From: Sphingomonas sp.
GTDB lineage: Bacteria; Pseudomonadota; Alphaproteobacteria; Sphingomonadales; Sphingomonadaceae
Direction of reading: 5' to 3'
DNA: 64,000 nucleotides
Assembly (NCBI RefSeq): GCF_024508665.1
Contig: NZ_JANINP010000006.1
Coordinates: 1,277,033-1,341,032, forward strand
Below the pieces are notes generated by a model, which was not told the origin of the DNA, did not search any database, and worked only from the letters and a program-made list of their open reading frames with translations. A program made the translations under genes and the position numbers. Below, piece after piece: positions 6,265-15,286 of the stretch (the first letter of the stretch is position 1; every line of letters begins with the position of its first letter).

Positions 6265-7475
6265 CGCGCATCACCGCGATCGAGACGCTGCGTCTCGCCG
6301 AACATCCCAACGTCTTGTGGGTGCATGTCGAAAGCGACGACGGCGCCAAGGGCTTGGGCGAGACCTATTTCATGCCCAGGGCTGTCGAGGCCTATATCCA
6401 TGAATGGGCAGCGCCGCGGCTGATCGGTCAGAAGCTGGATTCGATCGAGCGGCTGGTGCGGACCCTGCGGCCCTATCTCGGCAACCGGTCCGCCGGCGTC
6501 GAAATGCGCGGCAACAGTGCGATCGACATCGCCTTGTGGGACTTGATGTCGCGCCTCGACGGCAAGCCGCTGGTCGACATGCTGGGCGGCCGGATGCGCG
6601 ATACCCTGCGCATCTACAATACCTGCGCGGGCCCCGCTTACATGCGCGGTGCCACCGGCCAGCGCAGCGCCAATTGGGGTCTTGGGGCGGGAGGCGATTA
6701 TGATGACCTCAACGCCTTTTTGACCCGTGCCGGCGATCTTGCCGAAAGCCTGCTCGACGAAGGCATCACCGCCATGAAGATCTGGCCGTTCGACCAGGCG
6801 GCCGAGGCGCATGACGGGTTCGACATCGCGCCAGACGAATTGCGGGCCGCGCTCGAGCCGTTCGAGGCGATCCGTGCCCGTGTCGGCGACCGGATCGATA
6901 TCATGGTCGAGTTCCATTCGCTCTGGACGCTGCCCCCTGCGCTCAAGATCGCGCGCGCGCTCGCCCCTTTTGCGACCTATTGGCACGAGGATCCCGTCCG
7001 GACCGACAATCTTTCGGACCTGCGCCGCTATGCCGAGGCGAGCCCGGCCCCCGTCTGCGCGTCCGAGACGTTGGCCGGTGTCGCGGGATTCCGCGATCTG
7101 CTCGAGACCGGCGCCGCCGGGATCGTCATGCCCGACCTTTCCTGGTGCGGCGGGCTCGGCGAAGCGCGCAAGATCGCTATCCTGGCCGATGCCTGGCGAC
7201 TGCCGATCGCGCCCCATGATTGTACGGGACCCGTCGTCCTTGCCGCCTCGACCCATCTCGGCCTCGCCAGCCCCAATGCGCTCATCCAGGAGACCGTCAG
7301 GGCCTATTATCGCGGCTGGTATCGCGACGTGGTCACCGCCGTTCCTCCAATCGCCGATGGCAGGATCGGCGTCCCCGACGGACCCGGCCTCGGCCTCGAG
7401 CTCGATCCCGATCTGGCCCGCAAATTCACGCTCACGCGCCAGCGCACCGACAAGGAGGGCCACCAATGCCTGTGA
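6261..7475 (+). CDS. Mandelate racemase/enolase-superfamily sugar-acid dehydratase
   Basis: The 404-residue protein has the two-domain enolase-superfamily layout: a capping domain (1-120, with GLGETYF near 31-37 and ALWDL at 91-95) and a barrel carrying metal ligands E217 (VEFH), E243 (WHEDP) and E269 (SET). H219 follows the first ligand as EFH, and H319 lies in APHD. The ligand-x-His pattern plus the late His is typical of the galactonate/gluconate/mannonate dehydratase group, which removes water from aldonic acids to give 2-keto-3-deoxy acids. It starts with GTG inside a leader ORF and overlaps the SDR gene by 10 bases. Substrate cannot be told from sequence. Confidence 0.85.
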   Translation: MTRITAIETLRLAEHPNVLWVHVESDDGAKGLGETYFMPRAVEAYIHEWAAPRLIGQKLDSIERLVRTLRPYLGNRSAGVEMRGNSAIDIALWDLMSRLDGKPLVDMLGGRMRDTLRIYNTCAGPAYMRGATGQRSANWGLGAGGDYDDLNAFLTRAGDLAESLLDEGITAMKIWPFDQAAEAHDGFDIAPDELRAALEPFEAIRARVGDRIDIMVEFHSLWTLPPALKIARALAPFATYWHEDPVRTDNLSDLRRYAEASPAPVCASETLAGVAGFRDLLETGAAGIVMPDLSWCGGLGEARKIAILADAWRLPIAPHDCTGPVVLAASTHLGLASPNALIQETVRAYYRGWYRDVVTAVPPIADGRIGVPDGPGLGLELDPDLARKFTLTRQRTDKEGHQCL

Positions 7476-8227
7476 CGATCGATCTTGGCGGGCGCGTCGT
7501 CCTCCTGACCGGCGCCCTCGGATCGCTGGGCAGGGCCCAGGCCAGGCGCCTCGCCGAAGCGGGCGCATCGCTCATCCTTCACGACCATCCCTCGAAGGCG
7601 GATCCGTCCTTCGCCAGGGAGCTTGCCGACCGATACGATACGCCATGCGCGTTCGTCGCTTTCGACCTCGGGGATCTCGCGCGCTCGAAGGACGAGGCCG
7701 CGGCGCTTTCCGACGCGCACGGCGGCATCGACATCCTCATCAACAATGCGGCGCTGATCGAGAACCGGCTGTTCGCCGAAACCACCATCGAGCAATATGA
7801 AGAGCAATTGCGCGTCAATGCCGCGGCCGCGTTCGCCTTGGCACAAGGCGTTGCTCCGGGCATGCGTACCAAGGGGGGCGGGCGCATCATCAATTTCTGC
7901 TCGATCACGCTTAACGGACGCTGGACGGGCTACGCTCCGTACGTGATGTCCAAGGCTGCCCTGCACGGTCTGACCAAGGCGCTCGCGCGCGAGCTTGGTC
8001 CCGACAACATCCGGGTGAACGCGATCGCACCGGGCGCGGTCGTCTCGGATGCAGAAGCCCGCGTGTTCGGAGACCGCGCCGAGGAATATGCCTCCTGGGT
8101 ACTCGACAATCAGTGCCTCAAGCGGCGCATCGAGCCGCACCATATCGCCGATGCCATCCTGTTCCTCGCGTCCGACCTTTCCGAAATGGTGAGCGGCACG
8201 ATGCTCGACGTGACTGCTGGCTGGTGA
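7466..8227 (+). CDS. Short-chain dehydrogenase/reductase (SDR)
   Basis: This 253-residue classical SDR shows the cofactor motif TGALGSLG (15-22), NNAA (93-96), catalytic S146 and the YVMSK pair Y159/K163, and ends in the usual C-terminal GTMLDVTAGW. It starts with an ATG behind AAGGAGGG and overlaps the dehydratase gene, so the two are co-translated. In context it probably oxidises a 2-keto-3-deoxy sugar acid at C4 (or the sugar/lactone at an earlier step), feeding the divergent FAH-family hydrolase. A hairpin follows immediately after the stop. Cofactor preference is likely NAD, not proven. Confidence 0.9.
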   Translation: MPVTIDLGGRVVLLTGALGSLGRAQARRLAEAGASLILHDHPSKADPSFARELADRYDTPCAFVAFDLGDLARSKDEAAALSDAHGGIDILINNAALIENRLFAETTIEQYEEQLRVNAAAAFALAQGVAPGMRTKGGGRIINFCSITLNGRWTGYAPYVMSKAALHGLTKALARELGPDNIRVNAIAPGAVVSDAEARVFGDRAEEYASWVLDNQCLKRRIEPHHIADAILFLASDLSEMVSGTMLDVTAGW

Positions 8228-8251
8228 CGGCACACGAGCTTTAGTGCCGTC
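8226..8251 (+). terminator. Hairpin at the end of the sugar-acid operon
   Basis: GACGGCAC (8226-8233, overlapping the TGA) pairs perfectly with GTGCCGTC (8244-8251) across a 10-base loop. There is no run of T after it, so intrinsic termination is plausible but not certain. Confidence 0.45.
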
Positions 8252-8502
8252 CTGGCGGGGTGTGTTCGATCGGGTACAAGTTGATCTTTTCTCGCTCGTC
8301 TTATGGGTAAGGCAGCGGAGACCGGCTGGCTGCGGTCGTGCGCGCCAGGGCGCGCGTGATCAAATTTCGCAATTCTCGAAGCAGCGTGATGGATTTTCGC
8401 AGTCGGTGAAGGATTTTCACACGATGCGATGCGTGTCTGATGGCGTGGGCAGAGCGTGCTGGCGATGCGGGCGACGTTGGCTTCTCTCCGGCATCGGCTC
8501 GC

Positions 8503-9366
8503 CTATCCGCGTCCGCAGCGGACATAGCCGCCGAGCGCGGCGATAAGGCTGCGGCCGATCCGGTAGCTTGCCGCAAGATCGCCTTCGGCGGTCATCAGTC
8601 CGTCGAAATAGCTGGCGAGGCTTGCGATCTTGAGATCGAATACTTGCCGCAACTGCTTGTCGGGATTGCTGATCCAGCGGCCGTCATGGTCCTTGGCGAC
8701 GACATAATAGCCAACGATCATCGCCCCGTAACGAAAGGCGAGGCGATTGACGATGTCGTTCCTGTCTGCCGTTGCGACCAATGGCGCAAGGCCGGCCGCT
8801 TGGGTCAGCTCCTGGGCTAGGTCGAACGCCATCGCGCAGGTCTTGCGCTGCAACGGACCCGACATCGGACGCCGGTTCGACACCATGCCGCGCAACTCGC
8901 GGCGCTCGCCCGCGGTCAGGATGTCGTCGGCTTGCTTCAACCGCACGATGAGATTGGCGGCCGATCGCGCTAGCGCGTCGCGCAATTCCCTGGCCTGGAC
9001 CTCGAGCGGCGCGACGTGATCCACGATCTCGCTGGTCGGCGCGACCTCGATCACCGTGCGGCAATAGGCCCCGAACTGACGTGTCTCGTCCGGGCTGACC
9101 AGCCGGTTGACGAGACCCTTGCCGCGCCCGGTGAGTGCGATCAGCTGGTCGGTGCTGCGCAGGATGACGACCTGCCGGCTATATTGGCAGCAGATCCGCA
9201 ACGCTTGCTGGATGGTCCTGAGCGCATCGCGCCGGTGGAGTTCGATCATCGTCGGATGCGCGATGACCGCGATGTTGGTCTTTCGCGCCCCGAGCCATCG
9301 CGCCAATTCGGGCTTTTCCAGGTAATTGGTGTCGATCACCCGGCGATCGAGATCGCGTTGGCTCAT
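8503..9366 (-). CDS. PIN-like domain protein
   Basis: The 287-residue protein starts RRVIDTNYLEKPELARWLG: D12 and N14 begin a PIN-like fold, and E42 (TMIELHRRDA) follows at the usual spacing for the next acidic residue. A strand-like QVVILRST follows near 65-72. The C-terminal ~120 residues are helical, without a named domain. PIN-like proteins are usually metal-dependent RNases. It lies 45 bases downstream of a PLD-type nuclease gene on the same strand, and both appear to be one transcript. The pairing resembles a two-gene defence or toxin module; I know no name for it. Confidence 0.6.
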   Translation of the reverse strand: MSQRDLDRRVIDTNYLEKPELARWLGARKTNIAVIAHPTMIELHRRDALRTIQQALRICCQYSRQVVILRSTDQLIALTGRGKGLVNRLVSPDETRQFGAYCRTVIEVAPTSEIVDHVAPLEVQARELRDALARSAANLIVRLKQADDILTAGERRELRGMVSNRRPMSGPLQRKTCAMAFDLAQELTQAAGLAPLVATADRNDIVNRLAFRYGAMIVGYYVVAKDHDGRWISNPDKQLRQVFDLKIASLASYFDGLMTAEGDLAASYRIGRSLIAALGGYVRCGRG

Positions 9367-9411
9367 GCGCGGCCGCTTTCGCCGATCGAGGCGGCGAGCG
9401 CCGGCCTTCCT

Positions 9412-10620
9412 TCAGGGGTTGTAGAATATCGCATCGAGCATGGCCGCGCGGCATTCCCATAACGGGCCGTCGCCGGTGTCGGGCTTGTCGACATTATACC
9501 AGTCGGCGGCGCGGATCGCCCCGACGACAAGGTCCCAATAGTTGTCGAGATCGAGTGCCCGCTTGGCGAACCCCAATTGCTTGGAGGCGGCCGCGATATT
9601 GGGCCCGCATACGCACAGGAATATGTCCGGGCGCTTCATCGCGAGCAGCCTCGACGCCGTCGCGACCCCGCCCGTCCGCTGCGAATGATCGAATGCCTTG
9701 CGGAACAATCGTACGAACCGGTCGTAATGCGCGCGCTCGACCTCGCCGCGTTGCGGGATGCTGTCGAGCGCACGCGCAAGCGAGCGGTCGTTCACCACTA
9801 TCCGGTTCTTGAAATCGCCGGCGCCGCGCATCGACCCGAACCATCCCCAGTCGCGGTCGAGCTCGGAATCGGTCTTGTCCTTCCTGCCGATGATCCCGGC
9901 GATCGCCTTGCGCCGCGCGACCGCAAGATCGTGGAACGACCTGACGCCGGCGAGCCAGGACTGGGCGATCGCGAGAAGATCGAGGCTGGCCTCGATATCG
10001 TGATGCTCCGAATTGCGGATAGCGTCGGCGTAATCCTTCCATGCCATGGCCGCGAGCGGGAGCGACAGCGCCTTGATCGTGCCGGCCGGCACATCCGCCA
10101 GCGGGTCGCGCGGCAGGCGGGGTTTGGCAGCCGCACGCCGGTGGGCCAGCCTATATCGTGCGGCGAGGGCAGGGGTGACCGCCTCGCCCAAGGCGGCGCT
10201 GCGCTCTGCAAAGGCAAGCGCGTCGGCAAGCGGGCCCTCGTCCGCTTTTCCGGATATAAGGACTGCTGCCTCATGATTGCTGCCAAGGCCGCCACGCGTG
10301 AAGTTCGCGCTCCCGACAAGGGCCGCAGCGCGTTTGCCGGTGCGAAAGCCATAGACTTTGGGGTGATAGGTGCCGCCCGGAAACGCCGTCACGACACTCG
10401 CGCCCTTGATGCCGGTGAGCGCGTCGACCAGGTCCGGATCGGTCTGGGCGAAGGCGAGACCGAACGTCACGGCACGAAATTTGGCGCGGTTTGCGAGGAG
10501 CAACGGGGTCAGATCGTTGGCCGTGCCCCAGGCAACGGCCCAATGATATTCGTCATGCTCCGCCATCAGCCGGGCGAGCGTCCGCTCGACCGCCTTTCCG
10601 TCCACAAACTCGATTTCCAT
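9412..10620 (-). CDS. Phospholipase D-like domain protein (putative nuclease)
   Basis: In this 402-residue protein the segment YHPKVYGF (H86, K88) followed by ALVGSANFTRGGLGSNHEAAV (N106, N115, E117) is the active-site region of PLD-superfamily nucleases: an HxK motif with a GSxNxT...N.E tail. Only one HxK is present, so it probably works as a dimer, as many DNA-cutting PLD enzymes do. Residues ~200-400 form a helical domain with a DRDWGWFGSM motif and no family I recognise. A PIN-like gene follows in the same direction. Such PLD proteins occur in restriction and defence contexts; a direct role here is inferred. Confidence 0.75.
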   Translation of the reverse strand: MEIEFVDGKAVERTLARLMAEHDEYHWAVAWGTANDLTPLLLANRAKFRAVTFGLAFAQTDPDLVDALTGIKGASVVTAFPGGTYHPKVYGFRTGKRAAALVGSANFTRGGLGSNHEAAVLISGKADEGPLADALAFAERSAALGEAVTPALAARYRLAHRRAAAKPRLPRDPLADVPAGTIKALSLPLAAMAWKDYADAIRNSEHHDIEASLDLLAIAQSWLAGVRSFHDLAVARRKAIAGIIGRKDKTDSELDRDWGWFGSMRGAGDFKNRIVVNDRSLARALDSIPQRGEVERAHYDRFVRLFRKAFDHSQRTGGVATASRLLAMKRPDIFLCVCGPNIAAASKQLGFAKRALDLDNYWDLVVGAIRAADWYNVDKPDTGDGPLWECRAAMLDAIFYNP

Positions 10621-10781
10621 CCGCTCCTGCTCCCCCTTGCATCACTCCCGCCCTATCCCTCTAGACGGGCGCTCGTGGTTCGCGCGAACTATCTGGTCCG
10701 AAACGGATGGAAGCCGGGACCTGTCGCCCGCCGCGTGCGAGCCGCATTCCATTGCCTGCCAGGATGCGGGCACCGGCCGGC
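10621..10781. other. Short spacer between two minus-strand genes
   Basis: It lies upstream of the PLD gene and downstream of the LysR gene. It should contain the promoter of the PLD/PIN pair; I see no clear -35/-10 boxes or repeats. Confidence 0.4.
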
Positions 10782-11690
10782 TTAGATGCCGGGCAAATCG
10801 ATGGACGTCTTTTCCGCTTGCTGGCGCAGAAGATCGCAAAATGCCTCGTCCGGGACCGGCTCGGCGACCAGCGTGCAGATCGCGACTTCGCTCATGAGCT
10901 CGAATGCGAGCGGCCGTATCGCCAGCGAGCGCCGGTATCGGGCGGCGATCGCCTGGTCGACGATCGTGATCGCCTTGCAGCCCGAAAGCATCATTTCGCA
11001 GGCCGCCAATTGCGTGCGCACCGTCGCCAGGACGCGCAACGGAACGGGCCGCGCTTGCGCCAAGGCATTCTGCAATTTCAGCCGATAGGGGCTGTCCGGC
11101 GGCAGCGCGATGACGTCATGATCCGCAAGATCGGCGGTCTCGATCGCCGGCCTTTGTGCCAATAAATGATCATGGGGCATGACCGCCACCATCGGCGTCG
11201 AGCGGAGCGATCGCCAGGCGATCGCCGCATCCGCATGGATCGGGACCGCGATGCCGAGATCGAACCGCCGGCGGCGCACGCCGTCGATAATGGCGGACGT
11301 GTTCAAGACGTCGAACTCGATCCCGGTATTCGGGTTCGCCGCAAGGTAGCGCCCGAGCGCGGGCGCCACGATGGTTTCGGCGAAAGCCGGCATCGCTGCC
11401 ACGCGCAATTGGCCAAAGCGCATGTCGCGCAACATGATCGCTCGTTCGCGGACGGCCGCCATGCCGAGATAGACGCGCTCGATCTCGTCATAGAGCAATT
11501 GCGCCCGACGCGTCGGACGCACGCCGCGACCCACGCGCTCGAATAATGGAAACCCTATCTCGATCTCGAGATCGGCGACGAGATGGCTGATCGCCGGCTG
11601 GGTGACGCATAATTGCCGTGCCGCAGCCGACATGGATCGCAGCGCAACGGTCGCCCGGAAAGCCTCGATCTGCCGATCGTTCAATCGCAT
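10782..11690 (-). CDS. LysR-family transcriptional regulator
   Basis: A 302-residue LysR-type regulator with an N-terminal winged helix-turn-helix (residues ~1-60: AFRATVALRSMSAAARQLCVTQPAISHL...) and a co-inducer domain from ~90. It is divergent from the TSUP/PLP-enzyme/ABC importer operon, with only ~80 bases between the start codons, which is the classic LysR arrangement. It therefore most likely controls that operon and itself, responding to an amino acid or related small molecule. The AT-rich gap contains an AAGGA/TCCTT inverted repeat. Effector unknown. Confidence 0.92.
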   Translation of the reverse strand: MRLNDRQIEAFRATVALRSMSAAARQLCVTQPAISHLVADLEIEIGFPLFERVGRGVRPTRRAQLLYDEIERVYLGMAAVRERAIMLRDMRFGQLRVAAMPAFAETIVAPALGRYLAANPNTGIEFDVLNTSAIIDGVRRRRFDLGIAVPIHADAAIAWRSLRSTPMVAVMPHDHLLAQRPAIETADLADHDVIALPPDSPYRLKLQNALAQARPVPLRVLATVRTQLAACEMMLSGCKAITIVDQAIAARYRRSLAIRPLAFELMSEVAICTLVAEPVPDEAFCDLLRQQAEKTSIDLPGI

Positions 11691-11725
11691 AAGCGCTATA
11701 TGCGAACTTCTTATAATAACATGTC

Positions 11726-11743
11726 AAGGAATAAATTGTCCTT
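11726..11743. promoter_or_regulatory. AAGGA-N8-TCCTT inverted repeat in the LysR divergent promoter
   Basis: AAGGA (11726-11730) and TCCTT (11739-11743) flank an AT-rich centre in the gap between the LysR gene and the TSUP operon. The size fits a LysR-type binding site. The surrounding 11700-11755 stretch (TTATAATAACATG) is markedly AT-rich and likely holds overlapping promoters. Confidence 0.4.
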
Positions 11744-11772
11744 AGATATTGGTCGGCGCTACCCATGAGTTC

Positions 11773-12549
11773 ATGGCTGCGCCGCTCTTCCTGCCGCTCC
11801 TTGCGATCGCTTTCGCCGGCGCCTTTGCGCAGTCCTCGACCGGCGTCGGGTTCGGCGTGGTTGCAGGCCCCTTTCTGGTCAGGGCGCATGGCTATGAACG
11901 CGCCATCGCCGAAACCGTCCTGTTCAGCCTGCTCGTGGCCCTTATCTCGGCCGCGCGGCAATTCGCGCACCGCGACACCCGGGCGACGCGTTCGCTGCTG
12001 CTGACCTTGCCGGTGGGCGTGCTGCTCGGCGGCATTGCCCTTCGACTGGTCCCGCAGCGGCTCATCACCCTGATCTTCGGACTGATATTGTCCGCGCTTG
12101 GCTGCCTCCTGCTGGTGCGTTCGGTGGCTGGCACGCCGCGCGCGGCACTGGACGAGCGTTGTGAGGCGCGTGGCGCCGGTACCCGGCGGCTCGCGATCGG
12201 CGGTGTCGCGGCCGGGGCGGCGGCCTTGCTCTTTGCCGCACCCGGCCCTGCCGCTGCCTGGGGGCTGGCGGGCAAGGGGCTGCCGGCGGATGCCGTGCGA
12301 GGCACGCTTGCCGCCTATTTTGTCGCCGCATACGGCCTCATCCTCGTCACCCTTGCGGCGACCGGCGCGATGGCGGGGCTGGACTGGATCTTCATCGGCG
12401 CGGCCGCTGGCGCGAGCGGCCTCGGCGCGGTCGGCGGTCTCATCACCGGCAAGCGATTTTCCGCCGGCCTCCTCGATGCCGCGATCGCCCTGGTCGTCGC
12501 TGCCTCCGGGCTCATGATGCTCAGTCCCTTGTTGCGGGAGGTCCTATGA
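11773..12549 (+). CDS. TSUP-family (TauE/SafE-type) membrane exporter
   Basis: The 258-residue protein is almost entirely hydrophobic, with about eight membrane segments and the internal duplication typical of the sulfite exporter TauE/SafE (TSUP) family; FAQSSTGVGFGVVAGP in the first helix pair is characteristic. Members export sulfite, sulfoacetate or other organic anions. It is the first gene of an operon followed, with a 4-base overlap, by a D-cysteine-desulfhydrase-like enzyme. Removal of a sulfur product would make sense but is inference. I chose the ATG at 11773 because translation from the upstream TTG would only add MVGATHEF. Confidence 0.85.
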   Translation: MAAPLFLPLLAIAFAGAFAQSSTGVGFGVVAGPFLVRAHGYERAIAETVLFSLLVALISAARQFAHRDTRATRSLLLTLPVGVLLGGIALRLVPQRLITLIFGLILSALGCLLLVRSVAGTPRAALDERCEARGAGTRRLAIGGVAAGAAALLFAAPGPAAAWGLAGKGLPADAVRGTLAAYFVAAYGLILVTLAATGAMAGLDWIFIGAAAGASGLGAVGGLITGKRFSAGLLDAAIALVVAASGLMMLSPLLREVL

Positions 12550-13640
12550 CATCCGCGACACTCGAGGCGCGGCTCGCCGCCCTCCCGCGCGTCCGGTTCC
12601 TGCCCTGGGCGACGCCGATCGAACCGCAGCCGGGCCTGAGCCGCCTTCTCGGCATCGATCTCTTGATCAAGCGCGACGATCTCACCGGCCTCGCCTTTGG
12701 CGGCAACAAGGTCAGGCAACTCGAATTCTATTTCGGCAAGGCCATCGCCGAGGGCGCCGATACCGCGCTCATCACCGGCGCCGTCCAGTCCAATTATGTT
12801 CGCGTCGCCGCGGCCTGCGCGGCGCGGCTCGGCATGCATTGCCATATCCAGCTCGAGGAACGCGTAAGCGGCGTCGACCAGACCTACCGCTCCTCGGGCA
12901 ATGTCCTGTTGAGCCGGTTGCTGGGAGCTGTCCTCCATAGCTACCCGGCGGGCGAAGACGAGGAAGGCGCGGATCGCCGGCTTGGCGAGATCGCGGCGGA
13001 ACTCGAGCGGGAAGGGCGCCGCCCGTTCGTCATCCCGCTCGGCGCCGGGCAGCCGCCGACCGGCGCGCTCGGCTATGTCTGCTGCGCACTGGAACTGCTC
13101 GGCCAGGCGCGCGACTTCGATCGCGTCGTCATCGCCTCTGGCAGTGGCCACAGCCATGCCGGCCTGTTGTTCGGGTTGCGCTTCCTAGGATGGCGCGGTC
13201 CCGTCCATGGGATGTGCGTGAGGCGCGGCGCGGCGCTCCAGCAGGAGCGCATCCTTCGCCATTGCAGCCAGCTGAGCGTGATCGTCGGTGACGGCGCGAC
13301 CATCGGGCCCGAGGACGTTCTCCTCCATGACGACGTCCTGTCGCCCGGTTACGGTGTCGTGAACCCCGAGGTCGAACGCGCCATCCGTGCCTGCGCGTCG
13401 CTCGACGGCCTCCTGGTCGACCCGGTCTATACCGGACGCGCGATGGCGGGGCTGATGCATTGCGTCGCCGATGGCACGATCACGTCCGGCGACCGTGTCC
13501 TCTTCGTCCATACAGGGGGTCTCCCGGCCTTGTTCGGCTATGCCCGGGACCTCGGGCCGCTGCTTACGCCAAGGGATGGCGCCTTCCTCAGCGCCGGACG
13601 GTCGGGTCCGCCTCTTCCGATGGGTGCCGCGTCACGATGA
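12546..13640 (+). CDS. D-cysteine desulfhydrase / ACC deaminase-type PLP enzyme
   Basis: This 364-residue fold-type II PLP enzyme has the cofactor lysine K55 in GGNKVRQLE, the substrate/PLP loop AVQSNYVR (79-86), a phosphate-binding GSGHSHAG near residue 200 and a C-terminal DPVYTGRAM. These mark the D-cysteine desulfhydrase / 1-aminocyclopropane-1-carboxylate deaminase group, which releases ammonia (and sulfide) from D-amino acids. In E. coli dcyD also sits among amino-acid ABC transporter genes. Here it overlaps the TSUP gene upstream and the binding-protein gene downstream by 4 bases each. The substrate may be D-cysteine, another D-amino acid or penicillamine-like; sequence does not decide. 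Confidence 0.8.
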   Translation: MTSATLEARLAALPRVRFLPWATPIEPQPGLSRLLGIDLLIKRDDLTGLAFGGNKVRQLEFYFGKAIAEGADTALITGAVQSNYVRVAAACAARLGMHCHIQLEERVSGVDQTYRSSGNVLLSRLLGAVLHSYPAGEDEEGADRRLGEIAAELEREGRRPFVIPLGAGQPPTGALGYVCCALELLGQARDFDRVVIASGSGHSHAGLLFGLRFLGWRGPVHGMCVRRGAALQQERILRHCSQLSVIVGDGATIGPEDVLLHDDVLSPGYGVVNPEVERAIRACASLDGLLVDPVYTGRAMAGLMHCVADGTITSGDRVLFVHTGGLPALFGYARDLGPLLTPRDGAFLSAGRSGPPLPMGAASR

Positions 13641-14545
13641 GGCCGCTCCTTCTCGTCCTTCTCTTGTGCTCGGGTTGTGCGAGCGCGGATGCGGGCGAGA
13701 CGGCGATCGCCCGCATCCGGCGCACCGGCGTCGTGACCATCGGGTATCGCGAAGCCGCCATTCCCTTTTCCTTTCGCGACCGCGATGGCCAACCGGCCGG
13801 TTATTCGGTCGATCTGTGCCGGCGCGTCGTCGATCGGCTGCGCCACGCGCTCGCCATGCCGGCAATCGGCATCCGCTACACGCCGGTCACGCCGGCAACG
13901 CGGATTCCGCTGGTCGCCAATGGCGGCATCGATCTTGAATGCGGAACCACGACCAACACGCCACAACGCGCCCGGCAAGTGGCGTTCGCCTATACGCATT
14001 TCATCGCCGGCATGACATTCGTCGCGCGTGCCGATGCCGGCCTCGCCTCGCTTGGCGACCTGCGCGGCAAGATTGTCGCAAGCAACGCGGGCTCGACCAG
14101 CATCGAGCGGCTTTACGCGCTCAACCGGACGGCGGGGCTCGGGCTCACCATCCTGACCGCACGGGATGTCGGCCAGGGCTTTCTCCTCATGACCACCGGA
14201 CGCGCGGCGGCTTTCTTCAACGATGATGTCGTGCTGGACGCGCTGGTCGCCAATGCGCAGGATGGTCATACCTATCGCATCTCGGCCCAATCGCTGTCGG
14301 TCGAGCCCTATGCGATCATGCTCCCCAAGGGCGATCCCCAATTCCAGCGCCTGGTCGACGACGCGTTGCAGCGGGAATTTGCCAGCGGCGCTGCCGCAGC
14401 CCTCTATCACCACTGGTTCGAGCGGTTAGTCGGGCCGCGCCGGATCAATCTCGCCATGCCGATGAGCGCGGCACTGCGCCGCGCCTTTGCCAATCCGGCG
14501 GCCGTGTCGCGGCGGTCTGACATGCCTGTCGAACAGCGGCCATAG
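13637..14545 (+). CDS. Glutamate/aspartate-type ABC transporter binding protein
   Basis: The 302-residue exported protein begins MRPLLLVLLLCSGCASADAG, a signal peptide with a possible lipobox at Cys14. The mature part matches the GltI pattern: IGYREAAIPFSFRD, GYSVDLC, NGGIDLECGTTTNTPQRARQVAFAYT and AFFNDDV. GltI-type proteins bind L-glutamate and L-aspartate in the periplasm for import. The three downstream genes complete the transporter. The start overlaps the PLP-enzyme stop (ATGA). Specificity for D-forms is conceivable given the neighbours but is not visible in the sequence. Confidence 0.88.
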   Translation: MRPLLLVLLLCSGCASADAGETAIARIRRTGVVTIGYREAAIPFSFRDRDGQPAGYSVDLCRRVVDRLRHALAMPAIGIRYTPVTPATRIPLVANGGIDLECGTTTNTPQRARQVAFAYTHFIAGMTFVARADAGLASLGDLRGKIVASNAGSTSIERLYALNRTAGLGLTILTARDVGQGFLLMTTGRAAAFFNDDVVLDALVANAQDGHTYRISAQSLSVEPYAIMLPKGDPQFQRLVDDALQREFASGAAAALYHHWFERLVGPRRINLAMPMSAALRRAFANPAAVSRRSDMPVEQRP

Positions 14546-14548
14546 GCG

Positions 14549-15286
14549 ATGCGATACCAATGGAACTGGTCGGTCTTCCTCGAAGCCTCTCCCGAAGGCA
14601 CGCAGACCTATGCCGGCCTCTTGATGTCCGGCCTTGCCTGGACGGTGCTGACAGCGCTCGTCGCCTGGGCGATCGCCTTCGTCCTGGGGTCGGCGATCGG
14701 CGTCGCCCGCTCGCTGCCCCGGCGCCCGATATTGGCGTCGGCGGCTGCCGCCTATGTGGAATTGTTCCGCAACGTCCCGCTCCTTCTCCAATTGTTCCTC
14801 TGGTATTTCGTCCTGCCCGAGCTCTTGCCCGAACCGTTGGCCGGATGGGTCAAGCACCTGCCCTATGGTTCCTTCTGGACGACGGCTCTGGGCCTCGGTC
14901 TCTACATGGCCTCGCGCCTAGCCGAACAGGTACGCGCCGGTCTCGCCGCGGTGGGCGCAGGGCAGTTCGCGGCAGCGCGCGCGCTCGGGCTTGGCACCGC
15001 GCAGATCTACTGGCGCGTCGCCATGCCGCAAGCGTACCGGATCATCTTGCCCACGCTCACGTCCGAGTTCCTGAACACGATCAAGAACAGTTCGGTGGGG
15101 CTCGGCATCGGTCTGCTCGAACTGACCGCGCGCGCCCAATCGATCCAGGAATATTCCTCGCAAGTGTTCGAGGCCTTTGCCGCGGCCACCATCCTCTATC
15201 TCTTGCTCAACGCCCTTGTCACCGCCGCCGGGCGCGCGCTGGAGAAGAGGATCGCCATCCCGGGGATGGAGGCGGTGCTGCGATGA
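14549..15286 (+). CDS. Amino-acid ABC transporter permease, GltJ-like
   Basis: A 245-residue HisM/GltJ-type inner-membrane permease. YQWNWSVFLEASPEGTQTY at the N-terminus and VELFRNVPLLLQLFLWY (~70-86) closely follow GltJ. EQVRAGLAAVGAGQFAAARALGL is the EAA loop that contacts the ATPase. It begins 3 bases after the binding-protein gene and overlaps the next permease gene by 4 bases. The two permeases should form a heterodimer. Confidence 0.9.
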   Translation: MRYQWNWSVFLEASPEGTQTYAGLLMSGLAWTVLTALVAWAIAFVLGSAIGVARSLPRRPILASAAAAYVELFRNVPLLLQLFLWYFVLPELLPEPLAGWVKHLPYGSFWTTALGLGLYMASRLAEQVRAGLAAVGAGQFAAARALGLGTAQIYWRVAMPQAYRIILPTLTSEFLNTIKNSSVGLGIGLLELTARAQSIQEYSSQVFEAFAAATILYLLLNALVTAAGRALEKRIAIPGMEAVLR

